DNA from: Janthinobacterium sp. CG3
GTDB lineage: Bacteria; Pseudomonadota; Gammaproteobacteria; Burkholderiales; Burkholderiaceae_D
Assembly (NCBI RefSeq): GCF_000344615.1
Contig: NZ_KB467824.1
Span: 2,785,963 to 2,849,962 of the forward strand
Direction: 5' to 3'
Length of the DNA: 64,000 nt
How positions within the stretch are numbered: the first letter of the stretch is position 1; the number at the start of each line of letters is the position of its first letter. Below, in pieces: positions 32,215 through 41,636 of the stretch. A program made the position numbers and the translations under genes. The notes under the pieces were generated by a model. That model saw only the letters and a list, made by a program, of their open reading frames with translations. It ran no database searches and was not told where the DNA came from.

Positions 32215-33228
32215 TTAGACCGGCCAGAGCGGCGCTTCGTCCATCAGCGCGATCTGTTCGCGCAGTTCGAGGATGCGGTCTTGCCAGTAGCGCTGGGTGT
32301 TGAACCACGGGAAGGCGACCGGGAAGGCCGGGTCGTCCCAGCGCCGCGCCAGCCAGGCCGAGTAGTGGATCAGGCGCAGCGTGCGCAGCGCCTCGACCAG
32401 GTACAACTGGCGCGGGTCGAAGTCGCAGAAGTCTTCGTAGCCGGCCAGGATGTCGCCCATCTGGCGCACCATGTCGCCGCGCTCGCCCGACAGCATCATC
32501 CACAGGTCCTGTACCGCCGGCCCCATGCGGCTGTCGTCGAAGTCGACGAAATGCGGGCCGGCGTCGGTCCACAGCACGTTGCCGCCGTGGCAGTCGCCGT
32601 GCAGGCGCAGCGGCGCGATGTGGCCGGCCCGCTCGTAGCAGCGCTGCACGCCGTCGAGCGCCTGCTGGGCCACGCTGGAGTAAGCGGCCAGCAATTCCGG
32701 CGGGATGAAATCGTTCGCCAGCAGGAAGTCGCGCGGCTCGACGCCGAAGCTGGCCGGGTCCAGCGCCGGCCGCTCGCGAAACGGCGCCAGCGCGCCAACC
32801 GCGTGGATACGCCCGATGAAGCGGCCGATCCACTCGCGCGTGGCCGGGTCTTCCAGCTCCGGCGCGCGGCCGCCGTGCTTGCTGAACACGGCGAAGCGGA
32901 AGCCCTTGAATTCGTGCAGGGTGCGGCCGTCGATGGCCAGCGCCGGCACCACCGGGATTTCGCGTTCGACCAGCTCGGCCACGAAGGCGTGCTCTTCGAG
33001 GATGGCGGCGTCGCTCCAGCGCGCCGGCCGGTAGAACTTGGCCACCAGCGGCTGGGCGTCCTCGATGCCGACCTGGTAGACCCGGTTTTCGTAGCTGTTC
33101 AGCGCCAGCAGACGGCCGTCGCCGCGCAGGCCGACGCTGTCGAGCGCGTCGAGCACGCAATCCGGGCTCAGTTCGGAGAAAGGGTGGACGGCTCTGGCGT
33201 CGTCGGGCGGCTGGTTTTCGGTGTGCAT
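32215..33228 (-). CDS. srkA: Stress response serine/threonine kinase SrkA (YihE/RdoA)
   Basis: The 337-residue cytosolic kinase has the APH/choline-kinase fold. The catalytic loop HGDCHGGN spans residues 210-217 (Asp212, Asn217) and the metal-binding Asp is Asp229 or Asp231 in [20 protein letters not shown] and PLVAKFYRP mark the nucleotide lobe. E. coli SrkA counters MazE/MazF-linked death under envelope and oxidative stress. I took the Met at 33228 ([10 protein letters not shown]); an ATG at 33249 adds seven residues and neither has a clear ribosome-binding site. It is divergent from the UPF0149 gene. Confidence 0.93.
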   Translation of the reverse strand: MHTENQPPDDARAVHPFSELSPDCVLDALDSVGLRGDGRLLALNSYENRVYQVGIEDAQPLVAKFYRPARWSDAAILEEHAFVAELVEREIPVVPALAIDGRTLHEFKGFRFAVFSKHGGRAPELEDPATREWIGRFIGRIHAVGALAPFRERPALDPASFGVEPRDFLLANDFIPPELLAAYSSVAQQALDGVQRCYERAGHIAPLRLHGDCHGGNVLWTDAGPHFVDFDDSRMGPAVQDLWMMLSGERGDMVRQMGDILAGYEDFCDFDPRQLYLVEALRTLRLIHYSAWLARRWDDPAFPVAFPWFNTQRYWQDRILELREQIALMDEAPLWPV

Positions 33229-33329
33229 GGACGTTATTGTACGGCCCATCGCGCGCGTCCGAGCAAACTCCCGAGCGAAAGCCGGTCACAGGGCGTATAC
33301 TGTCGGCTTCCCCTAAGAAAGAGCACGCC

Positions 33330-34040
33330 ATGCAACTCGACCAGCCATTATCCGAAAAAGAATTCGACGAACTAGACCAATTCCTGTTGTCCGAGCGTAG
33401 CTCCGACGATGCGATGACGATGGACATCCTGCACGGCTACCTGACCGCCATCGCGATCGGACCGGAAAGCATCATGCCGGCCGAGTGGTTGCCGCGCGTC
33501 TGGGGCGAGGACGGCAAGGCCGCGCCGAAGTTCAAGAATCCCAAGGAAGAGGAACGCATCGTCAACCTGATCATGCGCTTCATGAACGAGGTGCTGGTGA
33601 CGTTTGAAGTGGCGCCGAAGGAATTCGAGCCGCTGTTCGTCGAGCACGAGCACGAAGGCCAGACCCTGATCGACGCCGAGGCCTGGTGCTGGGGTTTCTG
33701 GGAAGGCATGGAGTTGCGCGCCGGTTCGTGGGACGAAATCTGGGAGTCCGAGCTGGCGCCGCTGATGCAGCCGATCTACCTGCTGGGCGCCGACGAGATC
33801 GAGGAAGAGGAACTGCAACTGGTCGAAGACCCGGTCAAGGCGCACAAGCTGGCCGTGGCGCTGGAGGCGAACCTGCCCGAGATCTTCCGTTTCTGGGTGC
33901 CGCGCCGCAAATCCGCGGTGCAGACGCTGAAGCGCGACGAGCCGAAAGTGGGCCGCAACGACGATTGCCCTTGCGGCAGCGGCAAGAAGTTCAAGAAGTG
34001 CTGCGGCGCCGAAGCGGCCGCCGAGCCGGCAGCCGAGTAA
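33330..34040 (+). CDS. UPF0149 (YecA/YgfB) family protein with C-terminal SEC-C zinc motif
   Basis: The 236-residue acidic protein has a UPF0149 domain (about 5-185; [31 protein letters not shown]) and a SEC-C metal-binding tail (208-226) with Cys213, Cys215, Cys224 and Cys225 ([14 protein letters not shown]). The SEC-C motif is shared with SecA and binds zinc, suggesting ribosome or translocase association; E. coli YecA is related. The start is the ATG at 33330, with AAGAAAGAG upstream. Confidence 0.9.
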   Translation: MQLDQPLSEKEFDELDQFLLSERSSDDAMTMDILHGYLTAIAIGPESIMPAEWLPRVWGEDGKAAPKFKNPKEEERIVNLIMRFMNEVLVTFEVAPKEFEPLFVEHEHEGQTLIDAEAWCWGFWEGMELRAGSWDEIWESELAPLMQPIYLLGADEIEEEELQLVEDPVKAHKLAVALEANLPEIFRFWVPRRKSAVQTLKRDEPKVGRNDDCPCGSGKKFKKCCGAEAAAEPAAE

Positions 34041-34293
34041 GCCACGGCGGCAAGCCACCCGGCTTGCCGCCCGCCGTAACATCCGCCACGTCCGCGACAT
34101 CCGCCGCACCTGCCACACCTGCCCGCGCCGGCCGCACCAAGCGGCGGCGCGGCCGGCGCCGGCGCTCCGCCCCTCCCCGTACGCCCCCCCATTCTCGTGC
34201 AACGCCAGCCTGCCACGGCGACGCAAGAATAAATTTCAAATAAATAATTATTTTCTTGCATCTTTCTTAAGGTGGCCGTACATTCAAGTTGTC

Positions 34294-34313
34294 TTAATTG
34301 AATTGTCAATTAA
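34294..34313. promoter_or_regulatory. Inverted repeat upstream of the PEP-CTERM gene
   Basis: Perfect arms TTAATTGA and TCAATTAA are separated by ATTG in an AT-rich island (34231-34320), 46 bases before the start codon. This could be an operator. The 319-bp gap 34041-34359 contains no gene; its first half is GC-rich with a GCCACGTCCGCGACATCC-like run. Confidence 0.45.
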
Positions 34314-34359
34314 AACATCTTGCCTTGTTAACCCACGTCTAGAGGAGTTGATCTTGCAT

Positions 34360-35004
34360 ATGTCTTCCCTGTCCCTGAAAACCCTGTCCCTCGCCGTTTT
34401 ACTGATGGCTGCCAGCGCGGCGCAAGCCGATATCACCGTGTACACGAACCAGTCGGCCTATCTGGCCGCCGTCGGCAACACCGGCGTCGATTCCTACGAC
34501 GACCTGCCGATCGACTCGGTCGACGGCCCGCTGGCGCGCACGGCCGGCGCCTACAACTACGTCGCCAGCTCGGGGCCGGCGTCGCCGATACTGTACGGCG
34601 CCGGTGAAGGCGGCGACAATTGGTTGACCGCCAACGCCCGCCGCGACACCATCACCTTCGACGGCTTCTCCAGCGGCGTGCGCGGCGTCGGCGGTTTCTT
34701 CTTCGGCTCGAACCTGTTTGGCGACTACACGTACAGCGACACCATCACGCTGACCGCCACCGACGCGCAGGGCCATTTCGTCAGCTACGATCTGGACGTC
34801 CCCGACCGCTCCTCGTTCCTCGGCTTTGTCTCAACCGACGACTTCACGCAAGTGACGCTGGCGGCCGGAGACCAGCCAGGCGTCTGGGCCACCGCCAACG
34901 ACCTGCACCTGTCGGTGTCGGCCGTGCCGGAACCAGGCACTTACGGGATGCTGCTGGCCGGCCTCGGCCTGCTAGGCTTTATGTCGCGCCGCCGCACAGT
35001 CTAA
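34360..35004 (+). CDS. PEP-CTERM sorted exported protein
   Basis: The 214-residue product has a Sec signal peptide (cleavage after AAQA, about residue 23), a beta-rich extracellular domain and a textbook PEP-CTERM tail from residue 189: VPEPGTYGMLLAGLGLLGF then Arg-rich end. Such proteins are processed by exosortase EpsH/XrtA systems, generally in exopolysaccharide- or biofilm-forming bacteria. No exosortase gene lies in this window. The ATG at 34360 is preferred; AGAGGAG lies at 34341-34347, a long 12-base spacing, so the in-frame TTG at 34354 is possible. The DNA for the PEP motif is duplicated just downstream. Confidence 0.9.
   Translation: MSSLSLKTLSLAVLLMAASAAQADITVYTNQSAYLAAVGNTGVDSYDDLPIDSVDGPLARTAGAYNYVASSGPASPILYGAGEGGDNWLTANARRDTITFDGFSSGVRGVGGFFFGSNLFGDYTYSDTITLTATDAQGHFVSYDLDVPDRSSFLGFVSTDDFTQVTLAAGDQPGVWATANDLHLSVSAVPEPGTYGMLLAGLGLLGFMSRRRTV
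34905..34934 (+). repeat. 30-bp direct repeat, copy 1 (inside the PEP-CTERM gene)
   Basis: The segment encodes the residues leading into and including the PEP motif (LHLSVSAVPE). An identical 30-base copy lies 164 bases downstream at 35069-35098. Confidence 0.85.
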
Positions 35005-35068
35005 ACCTCCCTAGCGCGCCGCCCTACTCCGGGCGGCGCGCAGCCGTTCCCCTCCGCCCCGATTCACC

Positions 35069-35098
35069 GCACCTGTCGGTGTCGGCCGTGCCGGAACC
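35069..35098 (+). repeat. 30-bp direct repeat, copy 2 (PEP-CTERM remnant)
   Basis: Identical to 34905-34934 and still readable as HLSVSAVPEPA, but no hydrophobic helix or Arg tail follows. It looks like a partial duplication or the scar of a lost second PEP-CTERM gene. Confidence 0.8.
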
Positions 35099-35172
35099 GG
35101 CCACCGGGAACTGGCCGGGGAGTGACGGCGGCGGAAGATTTCATAGGTCGGCTTACGCTTCGCCCACCCGGG

Positions 35173-37227
35173 CTACGGCGTAGCCTCGAACTGTTCGCCC
35201 AGCCAGCCCTTGAAGGCGTCCATGTTTTGCGGCCGGCCGAGGAAGTCCTGCACCAGTTGCGCCGCCGGCTTGGTCGCGCCCGGGTCGATGACGCTCTTGC
35301 GGTAGCGCGCCGCAGCCGGGCCGTCGAGCGGCCGGGCGCGCTCGAAGCGGCTGTACAGGTCGAGCGCGATCACCTTGTCGAGCACGTAGGTGTAGTAATT
35401 CGACGCGTAGCCGGTCAGGTGGGTGAAGCTGGCGTACAGGTGGTTGCCCTCGACGAAGCTGAACGGGCTGTAGCGGGCGGCGGCCTCGCGCAGCAAGGCG
35501 TCGGGGTCGGCCTCGGCCACCGGGCGGTCGTGCAGGCGCAGCGACAGGCTGGCGTAGAACAACTGCCGCTGCGCCCAGTAGCCGCGGCCGAAGGCGTTGG
35601 CCGCGTTCATCCGCTGCACCGTCTCGGCCGACAGCACGGCGCCGCTCTGGTAGTGGCGGGCGAACGGCGCCAGCACGCTGTGGCTGCGGAAAAACTCCTC
35701 CAGCATCTGCGACGGCGCCTCGACGAAATCGCCCTCGACGTTGAAGCCGCCCTGGCCCGACCAGCGGTTCTGGCTGCCCAGGATGTGGTGCATCAAATGG
35801 CCGAACTCGTGGAAGTAGGTGACCACTTCGCTGTACTGCATCAAGCCCGGGTCGCCCGGCGCGCCACCCGAGAAATTGCAGATCAACATACCCTCCGGCA
35901 GTTGCCGGCCGCGGATGCCGGGCACCACCGCGGCGCTGGAAAACCACTTGTCCTTACCCTCGCGCGGATGCATGTCGAGATAGATCCGGCCGACCTTGCG
36001 GCCGCCGTCGACGACGTCGAAGAGCGTCACCGAGGCGTGCCACCGCGCGACGTTGTTGACCGGCTTGAACTGCACGCGGAAGATCTTGGCGGCGGCGTCG
36101 AGTATGCCGGCCTCCACCTTGTCGTAGGCGAAGTACGGCCGCACCGACTGGGTGTCGAAGGCGTAGCGCTCGCGCCGGTACTGGTCGATCCAGTAGTTGG
36201 CGTCGGACTGGGCGATCGCCGTCAACTCCGGCTGGCGGCCCTGGGCGAACGCCAGCAACTGGGCGTACTCCTTTTGCATGGCGTCGTGCGAGGCCTGGTC
36301 GACCTCGCCGAACAACTTGCGCACGTTGGCGGCGCTGCCGATCATCTGGTCGGCGGTGGCGAAGTCGGCATAGCTGGCGAAGCCGAGGATGCCGGCCAGC
36401 TCCTGGCGCGTCGCCAGCAGCTCCAGCAGCACCTGGCGGTTGGCCGGATAGGCGCGCGCGTGGTAGGCCAGGTACATGCGCCGGCGCAGCTCGGCGTTGT
36501 GGGCGAAGTCGAACACCGGCGCGGCGTCCGGCTGGTCGGTGGTGAGCGTGTAGCGGCCGTCGGCGTCGGGCTGGTGGCGGGCGATGTAGTCGGCGGGCAG
36601 GCCGTCGAGTTCGGCCAGCGTCGCGCCGACCTTCAACGTGCCGTCCTGGACGTTGCGGCCGAACACCAGTGACAGCTCGGTGATCTTATCCTGCAGCGCG
36701 TGGATGCGGGCGCGGCTGGCGTCGTCGCGGTCGACGCCAGCCAGGCGGTACAGCAGCAGCGTGCGCTCCAGGTAGTGCCGGGTCGCCGCGTCGCCGGGCG
36801 CCGCCACCACCTTGCCGAGCGCCTGGTAGACCGCGCGGTTCAGGTTCAACGTGGCACTGGCGCTGGCCACCTTCCGGTTCAGCGCCTGCGCCTTGTCGCG
36901 CAGCGCCGCGCCCTGTCCCACCGCGTACAGCAGATAGGCCTGGTTGCCGGCCAGGCTAAGCTGGTTGAGCGCCTCGTCGTAGTGCCGCAGCGTGTTGGCG
37001 ACCGTGCGCGCGCCGCGCGCGGCCAACAGTTTGTCGACGCTGGCGCGGGCCGCGGCCAGGTGGCCGTCGACCCAGCGTTCGAGCTTGGCCGGGTCGTTGC
37101 CGGCGGCCCAGGCGTGCAGCGGATCGGCCGGCGCCGGCGCGGCTGCCGCCGGCGCGCCGGACAGCGCGGCGCACAGCGCCGCCAGCGGCAGGGCAAGCGA
37201 CAGAACCAGATGGCGTTGAGCGAGCAT
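35173..37227 (-). CDS. M3-family metallopeptidase (oligopeptidase), exported
   Basis: The 684-residue protein begins with a signal peptide (cleavage near APAAAA, about residue 30). The zinc motif is HEFGH at 473-477 with FVEAPSQMLEEFF supplying the third ligand Glu about 25 residues later, the thimet oligopeptidase/Dcp pattern. M3 enzymes cut short peptides. A signal peptide implies a periplasmic role, as for some Xanthomonas and Massilia homologues. The length is normal for the family. It stands alone, convergent with the PEP-CTERM gene. Confidence 0.92.
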   Translation of the reverse strand: MLAQRHLVLSLALPLAALCAALSGAPAAAAPAPADPLHAWAAGNDPAKLERWVDGHLAAARASVDKLLAARGARTVANTLRHYDEALNQLSLAGNQAYLLYAVGQGAALRDKAQALNRKVASASATLNLNRAVYQALGKVVAAPGDAATRHYLERTLLLYRLAGVDRDDASRARIHALQDKITELSLVFGRNVQDGTLKVGATLAELDGLPADYIARHQPDADGRYTLTTDQPDAAPVFDFAHNAELRRRMYLAYHARAYPANRQVLLELLATRQELAGILGFASYADFATADQMIGSAANVRKLFGEVDQASHDAMQKEYAQLLAFAQGRQPELTAIAQSDANYWIDQYRRERYAFDTQSVRPYFAYDKVEAGILDAAAKIFRVQFKPVNNVARWHASVTLFDVVDGGRKVGRIYLDMHPREGKDKWFSSAAVVPGIRGRQLPEGMLICNFSGGAPGDPGLMQYSEVVTYFHEFGHLMHHILGSQNRWSGQGGFNVEGDFVEAPSQMLEEFFRSHSVLAPFARHYQSGAVLSAETVQRMNAANAFGRGYWAQRQLFYASLSLRLHDRPVAEADPDALLREAAARYSPFSFVEGNHLYASFTHLTGYASNYYTYVLDKVIALDLYSRFERARPLDGPAAARYRKSVIDPGATKPAAQLVQDFLGRPQNMDAFKGWLGEQFEATP

Positions 37228-37325
37228 GCGGACTCCTTCAGGCGGGGCGCGCGCCGCACGGTGGTGCGCGGCGCAGTGCCGACACTAGGCTACCACAGGC
37301 CCCGGCCACACCTGCGCCCGCGATG

Positions 37326-37982
37326 CTACCAGCGCAACAGCAAAGGCAGGCCAGGCCGAAAGTCGTGCGCGCGCCCCGCGCCCTCGTGGTCGAAACCGAT
37401 CTCCAGCAGGTGGCCGTCGCCCGCGACCATCTGGACGCCGGCGGCGCCCGCGGCGGCGGCGGCGGCCGACGCGGCGCCGCGTATCGGCGAGGTTAGGCGT
37501 AGCGAGGTGATCTGGCGCAGTCCGCCCGGCCGTTGCAGGGGCTGGCGGCGCGCCGGCGCGGCCGCGTCGGGCCGGCCGCCAAAGGCCAGGAAAAACCACA
37601 TCGGCTCGGTGGCCGGCGCGTCGGCGACGTCGACCGCCAGCCCCGGCGGCAGGTACGCCGGCCGGTACTGCCAGCTGGGAAACGGCGCGTGCGGCCCGTC
37701 GGCACCGCCGGGCCGAAAGCACAGCCCAAACGGCGACACCCGCGCGGCGTCGCCCGTGAGCCGCTGGAACAACATGGTCGGCCGGGTGGCGTCGCTGTTT
37801 GCCTCGGCCGCGTCGGCCAGCCACAACAGCTCGACGAAAGCGTTGTCGAAGAAGAAGCGCCGGTTCGCCGTGCCCTGCCCCGGATGCGTGTTGCCCGAGC
37901 CTTCCAGCAGGCCGAACCGCGCCAGCGCCTCGGCCTCGGGCGCGCCCGGCTGCACACAAATGAAGATATGGTCGATTTCCAC
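37326..37982 (-). CDS. VOC-superfamily (glyoxalase-like) protein
   Basis: The 218-residue protein starts MEIDHIFICVQ using GTG at 37982, six bases after AAGG; an in-frame ATG at 38021 would add 13 residues unlike the family. The N-terminal beta-alpha-beta unit has His4, and the C-terminal DGHLLEIGFDHEG supplies another module. An Ala-rich loop (about 172-188) is odd. VOC proteins include lyases, dioxygenases and antibiotic-binding proteins; nothing here decides the reaction. The stop is near the M3 start, so the two may be co-transcribed. Confidence 0.75.
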   Translation of the reverse strand: MEIDHIFICVQPGAPEAEALARFGLLEGSGNTHPGQGTANRRFFFDNAFVELLWLADAAEANSDATRPTMLFQRLTGDAARVSPFGLCFRPGGADGPHAPFPSWQYRPAYLPPGLAVDVADAPATEPMWFFLAFGGRPDAAAPARRQPLQRPGGLRQITSLRLTSPIRGAASAAAAAAGAAGVQMVAGDGHLLEIGFDHEGAGRAHDFRPGLPLLLRW

Positions 37983-38070
37983 TTGGAACCTTAAATATAT
38001 GACAATCGTCGATCGTAACATCGAATCCTCTCCCGATCCGCGGCGGACGGGCGGCGCTGAAAATCCAGCA

Positions 38071-38115
38071 AAGGCAAAGAGCCGGGGTCAGGCCTGAAGG
38101 TCCGCCCCCAGGGTG
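38071..38115. repeat. Dispersed hairpin repeat, family B, copy 2
   Basis: The element reads AAGGCAAAGAGCCGGGGTCA, then GGCCTGAAGGTCCGCCCCCA. It shares the AAGGCAAAGAGCCGG start and the GGTC-GCCCCC end with 19469-19534, and sits in the gap between two leftward genes. Confidence 0.7.
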
Positions 38116-38131
38116 ACGCTGTTCATTTTCA

Positions 38132-39043
38132 TTAACTCAACGCCGAAGCCTCCCGGGCGCCCGTCGCGCCGGCCGCCGGCCGGGCCGGCGGCCGTTGCGC
38201 CAGCAATACCACCGCCGTCAACACCAGCGCGCCGCCCAGCAATTGGCTGGCGCTGACGCTCTCGTGCAGCATCGCCACGCCAAGGCCGAGCGTGACCACC
38301 GGCTCCAGCGTCGACAGGATCGATGCCTGCGCGGCGCCGACTTCCTTGACGCCCGACAGGAAGCAGGCGACCGCCATCGCCGTCGAGAACAGTGCGATTG
38401 CCGCCACCGCCAGCCAGCCGCCGGCGCCGTCCGGCAGCGCCACGCCGTTCCACATCGCCAGCCCGGTATTGTTCACCGCCGCGGTCACCATGATGACGAC
38501 GCAGGCCGCCATCGGATGGGTATCCTGCCGGCTGCGCGAGAGGCGGTTGCCCAGCAAGATATAGAACGCGTAGATCGCCGCCGCCAGCAGCGCCAGCGCG
38601 ATGCCGATCGGCTTGCCCTGCAACTCCCCTCCCAGCGTGACCGCCATGCCGCCAACCGCGACCAACATCAGCACCAGCATGCGCCGGTCCAGTTTCTCCC
38701 AGCCGAACGCCAGCGCCAGCGCCGTCACCAGCACCGGATAGACGTATAACAACAGGCCGACCAGGCCGCTGCTGGCGTGCAGCAGCGCGTTGAAATAGCT
38801 TTGCGACTGCGCCGTATACATGCAACCCATGGCGATATAGCCGGCCAGCACGCGCCCGCGCGGCAGTTGCAGGCCCTTGATCCAGACCACCGGCGCCAGC
38901 ATCAGCGCCGCCAGCACGAAGCGCAAGGCCAGCAGGGTCGACGGCGCGACGCCGGACGCGTACGCCGCCTTGGCGAACAGGGCCATGCTGCCGAAACCGA
39001 CGGCCGACAGCAATACCAGGGCGACTGCGCGTCGATGGGACAT
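38132..39043 (-). CDS. EamA/DMT-superfamily transporter
   Basis: The 303-residue protein has ten predicted membrane helices in two EamA repeats (ALVLLSAVGFGSMALFAKAAY at the start; FLSGVKEVGAAQASILSTLEPV in the second). Drug/metabolite transporters of this kind export amino acids, metabolites or toxins, and the substrate is not inferable. It is divergent from a LysR-type regulator with a 176-bp shared intergenic region, a classic arrangement in which the regulator controls the exporter. Confidence 0.88.
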   Translation of the reverse strand: MSHRRAVALVLLSAVGFGSMALFAKAAYASGVAPSTLLALRFVLAALMLAPVVWIKGLQLPRGRVLAGYIAMGCMYTAQSQSYFNALLHASSGLVGLLLYVYPVLVTALALAFGWEKLDRRMLVLMLVAVGGMAVTLGGELQGKPIGIALALLAAAIYAFYILLGNRLSRSRQDTHPMAACVVIMVTAAVNNTGLAMWNGVALPDGAGGWLAVAAIALFSTAMAVACFLSGVKEVGAAQASILSTLEPVVTLGLGVAMLHESVSASQLLGGALVLTAVVLLAQRPPARPAAGATGAREASALS

Positions 39044-39219
39044 GATTTTTCCTTGTGTTGGCTAGTGTGGAGGGGGCGCCGCCGCGGACCGGAGCGAGAC
39101 GCGCAATGCGTCAATTTAATTGCGGGTCGTCTTCAAGCGACGAATCCATCATATTCGCTTGCACAGTTCTAAACAAACCAATATTCTTCCCGCTAAGACC
39201 AAATATTATTGAGGCTAAC

Positions 39220-40128
39220 ATGTCACGCCAACTGCCCCCGCTCGCGGCCCTGCACGCGTTTGAAGCGGCCGCGCGCAACCGGGGTTTCCAGCGCGCCGGC
39301 GAGGAGTTGCACGTCTCCGCCGGCGCGATCGGCCACCACGTCAAGCAGTTGGAGGCGTGGCTGGGCGTGCCCTTGTTCCAGCGCATGGCGCGCGGCGTGG
39401 TGCTCACCAGCGCCGGCCAGCGCTACGCCGAATCGCTGCGCCCCATCCTCGACCGGCTGGCCGACGTCTCCGAGGCGGCGCGCCGGCAGGGCGAGGAGCG
39501 CGTCGTCACCGTCACCGCCACCACCTCGCTGGTGACGCGCTGGCTGATGCCGCGCCTGGGCCGGCTGCGCGACCGCCACCCGCAAATCGAGCTGCGCGTG
39601 CTGGCCTCGACCAACGCGGTCGACCTGGCGCGCGAGGGCGTCGATGTGGCGATCCGGCTCGGGCCGGGGCATTATCCGGGGCTGAAGGTGGACTTATTGA
39701 TGGAGGAATGGTTTTCGGCCGTGTGCAGCCCGGCCTACCTGGCGGCGGCCGGCGATTTGTGCGGACCGGCCGACCTGCGCAGCTATACGCTGCTGCACGA
39801 CGAGCCGGAAGCCAAGCTGCCCGCCGAGATGAACTGGGCGCGCTGGATGCACAGCTGCGGCGTGCCGCACCCGGGCGGCAGCGGACCGCGCTTTTCGCAC
39901 ACGTATTTGAGCCTGGAGGCGGCGGCCAGCGGCCAGGGGGTGGCGCTGGCCGCCGAACCCTTGATCGCCGCCGACCTGGCGTCGGGCCGGCTGGTGCGCG
40001 CGCTCGAACACCGGGTCATGGGGCCGTATTGTTATTACCTGCTGCGCTCGGTCCAGGCGGAAAGCAATCCGCTGGTCCACGCGTTTTGCGATTGGCTGGT
40101 CGCCGAGGCCAGGGCCGACGCCGCCTAG
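39220..40128 (+). CDS. LysR-family transcriptional regulator, GcvA-like
   Basis: The 302-residue regulator has an N-terminal winged HTH (about 5-63; LHAFEAAARNRGFQRAGEELHVSAGAIGHHVKQLE) and a periplasmic-binding-like effector domain (about 90-295). The first residues (RQLPPLAALHAFEAAARN) are typical of the GcvA/AmpR subgroup. It is divergent from the EamA exporter gene and probably regulates it and itself. I found no convincing T-N11-A box in the intergenic region by eye. Confidence 0.9.
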   Translation: MSRQLPPLAALHAFEAAARNRGFQRAGEELHVSAGAIGHHVKQLEAWLGVPLFQRMARGVVLTSAGQRYAESLRPILDRLADVSEAARRQGEERVVTVTATTSLVTRWLMPRLGRLRDRHPQIELRVLASTNAVDLAREGVDVAIRLGPGHYPGLKVDLLMEEWFSAVCSPAYLAAAGDLCGPADLRSYTLLHDEPEAKLPAEMNWARWMHSCGVPHPGGSGPRFSHTYLSLEAAASGQGVALAAEPLIAADLASGRLVRALEHRVMGPYCYYLLRSVQAESNPLVHAFCDWLVAEARADAA

Positions 40129-40155
40129 CCGGCGGCGCACAGCGCCCGGCGCGCC

Positions 40156-40926
40156 TCAGGCGTCCGGCGCCAAGCCGAAGGTGTCGCGCAGCAGCGCGGC
40201 GCGCTCGCCGGGGCCGACGGTGCGTTTGTCGACGTGGCCGGCGCGCACCGTTTTCAGCAGGTCGCCGACGAAAATATGCCGCCCCTCGGGGTCGTGCCGG
40301 ACGATCACCAGCTTCTGCACGAAGATCGCGTCCGGATGGGTCGAATTCAAATAATTCGCCGGCGCGAAGTCGATCCATTCCTGCGGCGACAGGTCGAAGC
40401 CGTACTGCCGGCCCCACTCGCCCTCGACCAGCGCCTGCAGCAAATAGTCGCGTTCGTTGAGCTTGCTCAACATGAAGCTGTCGTCGTCCTGGCGCACCGC
40501 GCTGTCGAGCAGGTCGAGGCGCATCGGCGCGCGGATGCCGTAACTACCAAAGCCCAGGTCGCACAACCACTGCACGCCGTCCAGCGTCAACACCACCGCC
40601 ATGTGGGTCTTCGGCCGTTTGACCGGGTAGAACATCGGCCGCGCCGCGACGAACTGGTAGGCGATGCCGAGCGCTTCCAGGGCCATCGCGAACAGGCCGT
40701 TGACCTCGTAGCAGTAACCGCCGCGGCGGCGCCCGACGATCTTCTCGACGATTTCCTCCGGCACCAGCGAGACCACCTTGCCGGCCTGGACGTCGAGGTT
40801 TTCAAACGGCACCGCGAACAACTGGCAGCGCATCATCGAGTGGACGGTGGCGATGTCGGCGCCGGCCGCGCCGGCGTAGCCGATCCGGTCCAAATACTCT
40901 TGCAATACGAAGTTTTCGGCGTGCAT
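40156..40926 (-). CDS. nat: Arylamine N-acetyltransferase
   Basis: The 256-residue enzyme has the intact NAT catalytic triad: Cys72 (RRRGGYCYEVN), His108 (PKTHMA) and Asp123 (LCDLGFG). It transfers acetyl groups from acetyl-CoA to arylamines, arylhydrazines or related natural-product intermediates. The length is slightly below the usual 270-280. It lies leftward, 73 bases downstream of orn. Confidence 0.92.
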   Translation of the reverse strand: MHAENFVLQEYLDRIGYAGAAGADIATVHSMMRCQLFAVPFENLDVQAGKVVSLVPEEIVEKIVGRRRGGYCYEVNGLFAMALEALGIAYQFVAARPMFYPVKRPKTHMAVVLTLDGVQWLCDLGFGSYGIRAPMRLDLLDSAVRQDDDSFMLSKLNERDYLLQALVEGEWGRQYGFDLSPQEWIDFAPANYLNSTHPDAIFVQKLVIVRHDPEGRHIFVGDLLKTVRAGHVDKRTVGPGERAALLRDTFGLAPDA

Positions 40927-40999
40927 AGTCGGTCGTAGAAAAGATAGGGGGCGTGAAGGCGCCGCCCCGACCGGGCCGGCGCGCAGACGGTCTGCGGGG

Positions 41000-41584
41000 T
41001 TACAGTTTGATGAAATGCTCGCGGTAGTACTTCAATTCTTCGATCGACTCGATGATGTCGGCCATCGCGGTATGCTTCTGGTGCTTCTTGAAGCCGGTGG
41101 AGATTTCCGGCTTCCAGCGCTTGCACAGTTCCTTCAGGGTCGACACGTCGACGTTGCGGTAGTGGAAGAACGCCTCCAGCTTCGGCATGCCGCGCACCAT
41201 GAAGCGGCGGTCCTGGCCGATGGTGTTGCCGCACATCGGCGACTTGCCGGCGGGAACATACTTCCTCAGGAAGGCGATCAGCTCGGCTTCGGCTTGCGCC
41301 TCCGTCACCGTCGACGCCTTGACGCGGTCGATCAGGCCGGAGCGGCCGTGGGTGCCCTTGTTCCAGGCGTCCATTTTGCCCAGCGTCTCGTCGGACTGGT
41401 GGATCGCGAACACCGGCCCCTCGGCCAGCACGTTCAGATGCATGTCGGTGACCACCACGGCGACCTCGATGATGCGGTCGGTGTCCGGCTCCAGGCCGGT
41501 CATTTCCATGTCGACCCAGATCAAATTCATCTCATTTGGGCGGATTGGGGTGGCGGGTGCTGCTACGTCGGTCGCTTGTGACAT
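41000..41584 (-). CDS. orn: Oligoribonuclease (DEDDh 3'-5' exonuclease)
   Basis: The 194-residue enzyme has the DEDDh residues in [13 protein letters not shown] (near residues 22-34), HTAMADI near the C-terminus and conserved [12 protein letters not shown]. Orn degrades two-nucleotide RNAs, including pGpG from c-di-GMP breakdown, so it completes c-di-GMP turnover in a genome with a wsp system nearby. The N-terminal 18 residues (to PNEMNLIW) are not typical; an ATG before NLIW could be the real start. Divergent from the M48 protease gene. Confidence 0.95.
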   Translation of the reverse strand: MSQATDVAAPATPIRPNEMNLIWVDMEMTGLEPDTDRIIEVAVVVTDMHLNVLAEGPVFAIHQSDETLGKMDAWNKGTHGRSGLIDRVKASTVTEAQAEAELIAFLRKYVPAGKSPMCGNTIGQDRRFMVRGMPKLEAFFHYRNVDVSTLKELCKRWKPEISTGFKKHQKHTAMADIIESIEELKYYREHFIKL

Positions 41585-41636
41585 AATTCTCTCTTGGCCA
41601 AATCAATTCAATCCGCCATTTTCTCACAGGCATAGA

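Noticed and set aside
29651..32218. An 855-residue open frame on the plus strand opposite the coiled-coil gene
   Set aside because: Its translation is Arg/Gly/Leu-rich without domains and is explained by third-position GC bias of the minus-strand gene, which has heptads and a sensible start.
34231..34330. Sigma-54 promoter for the PEP-CTERM gene
   Set aside because: A GG near 34272 is present but no GC doublet at the required spacing follows.
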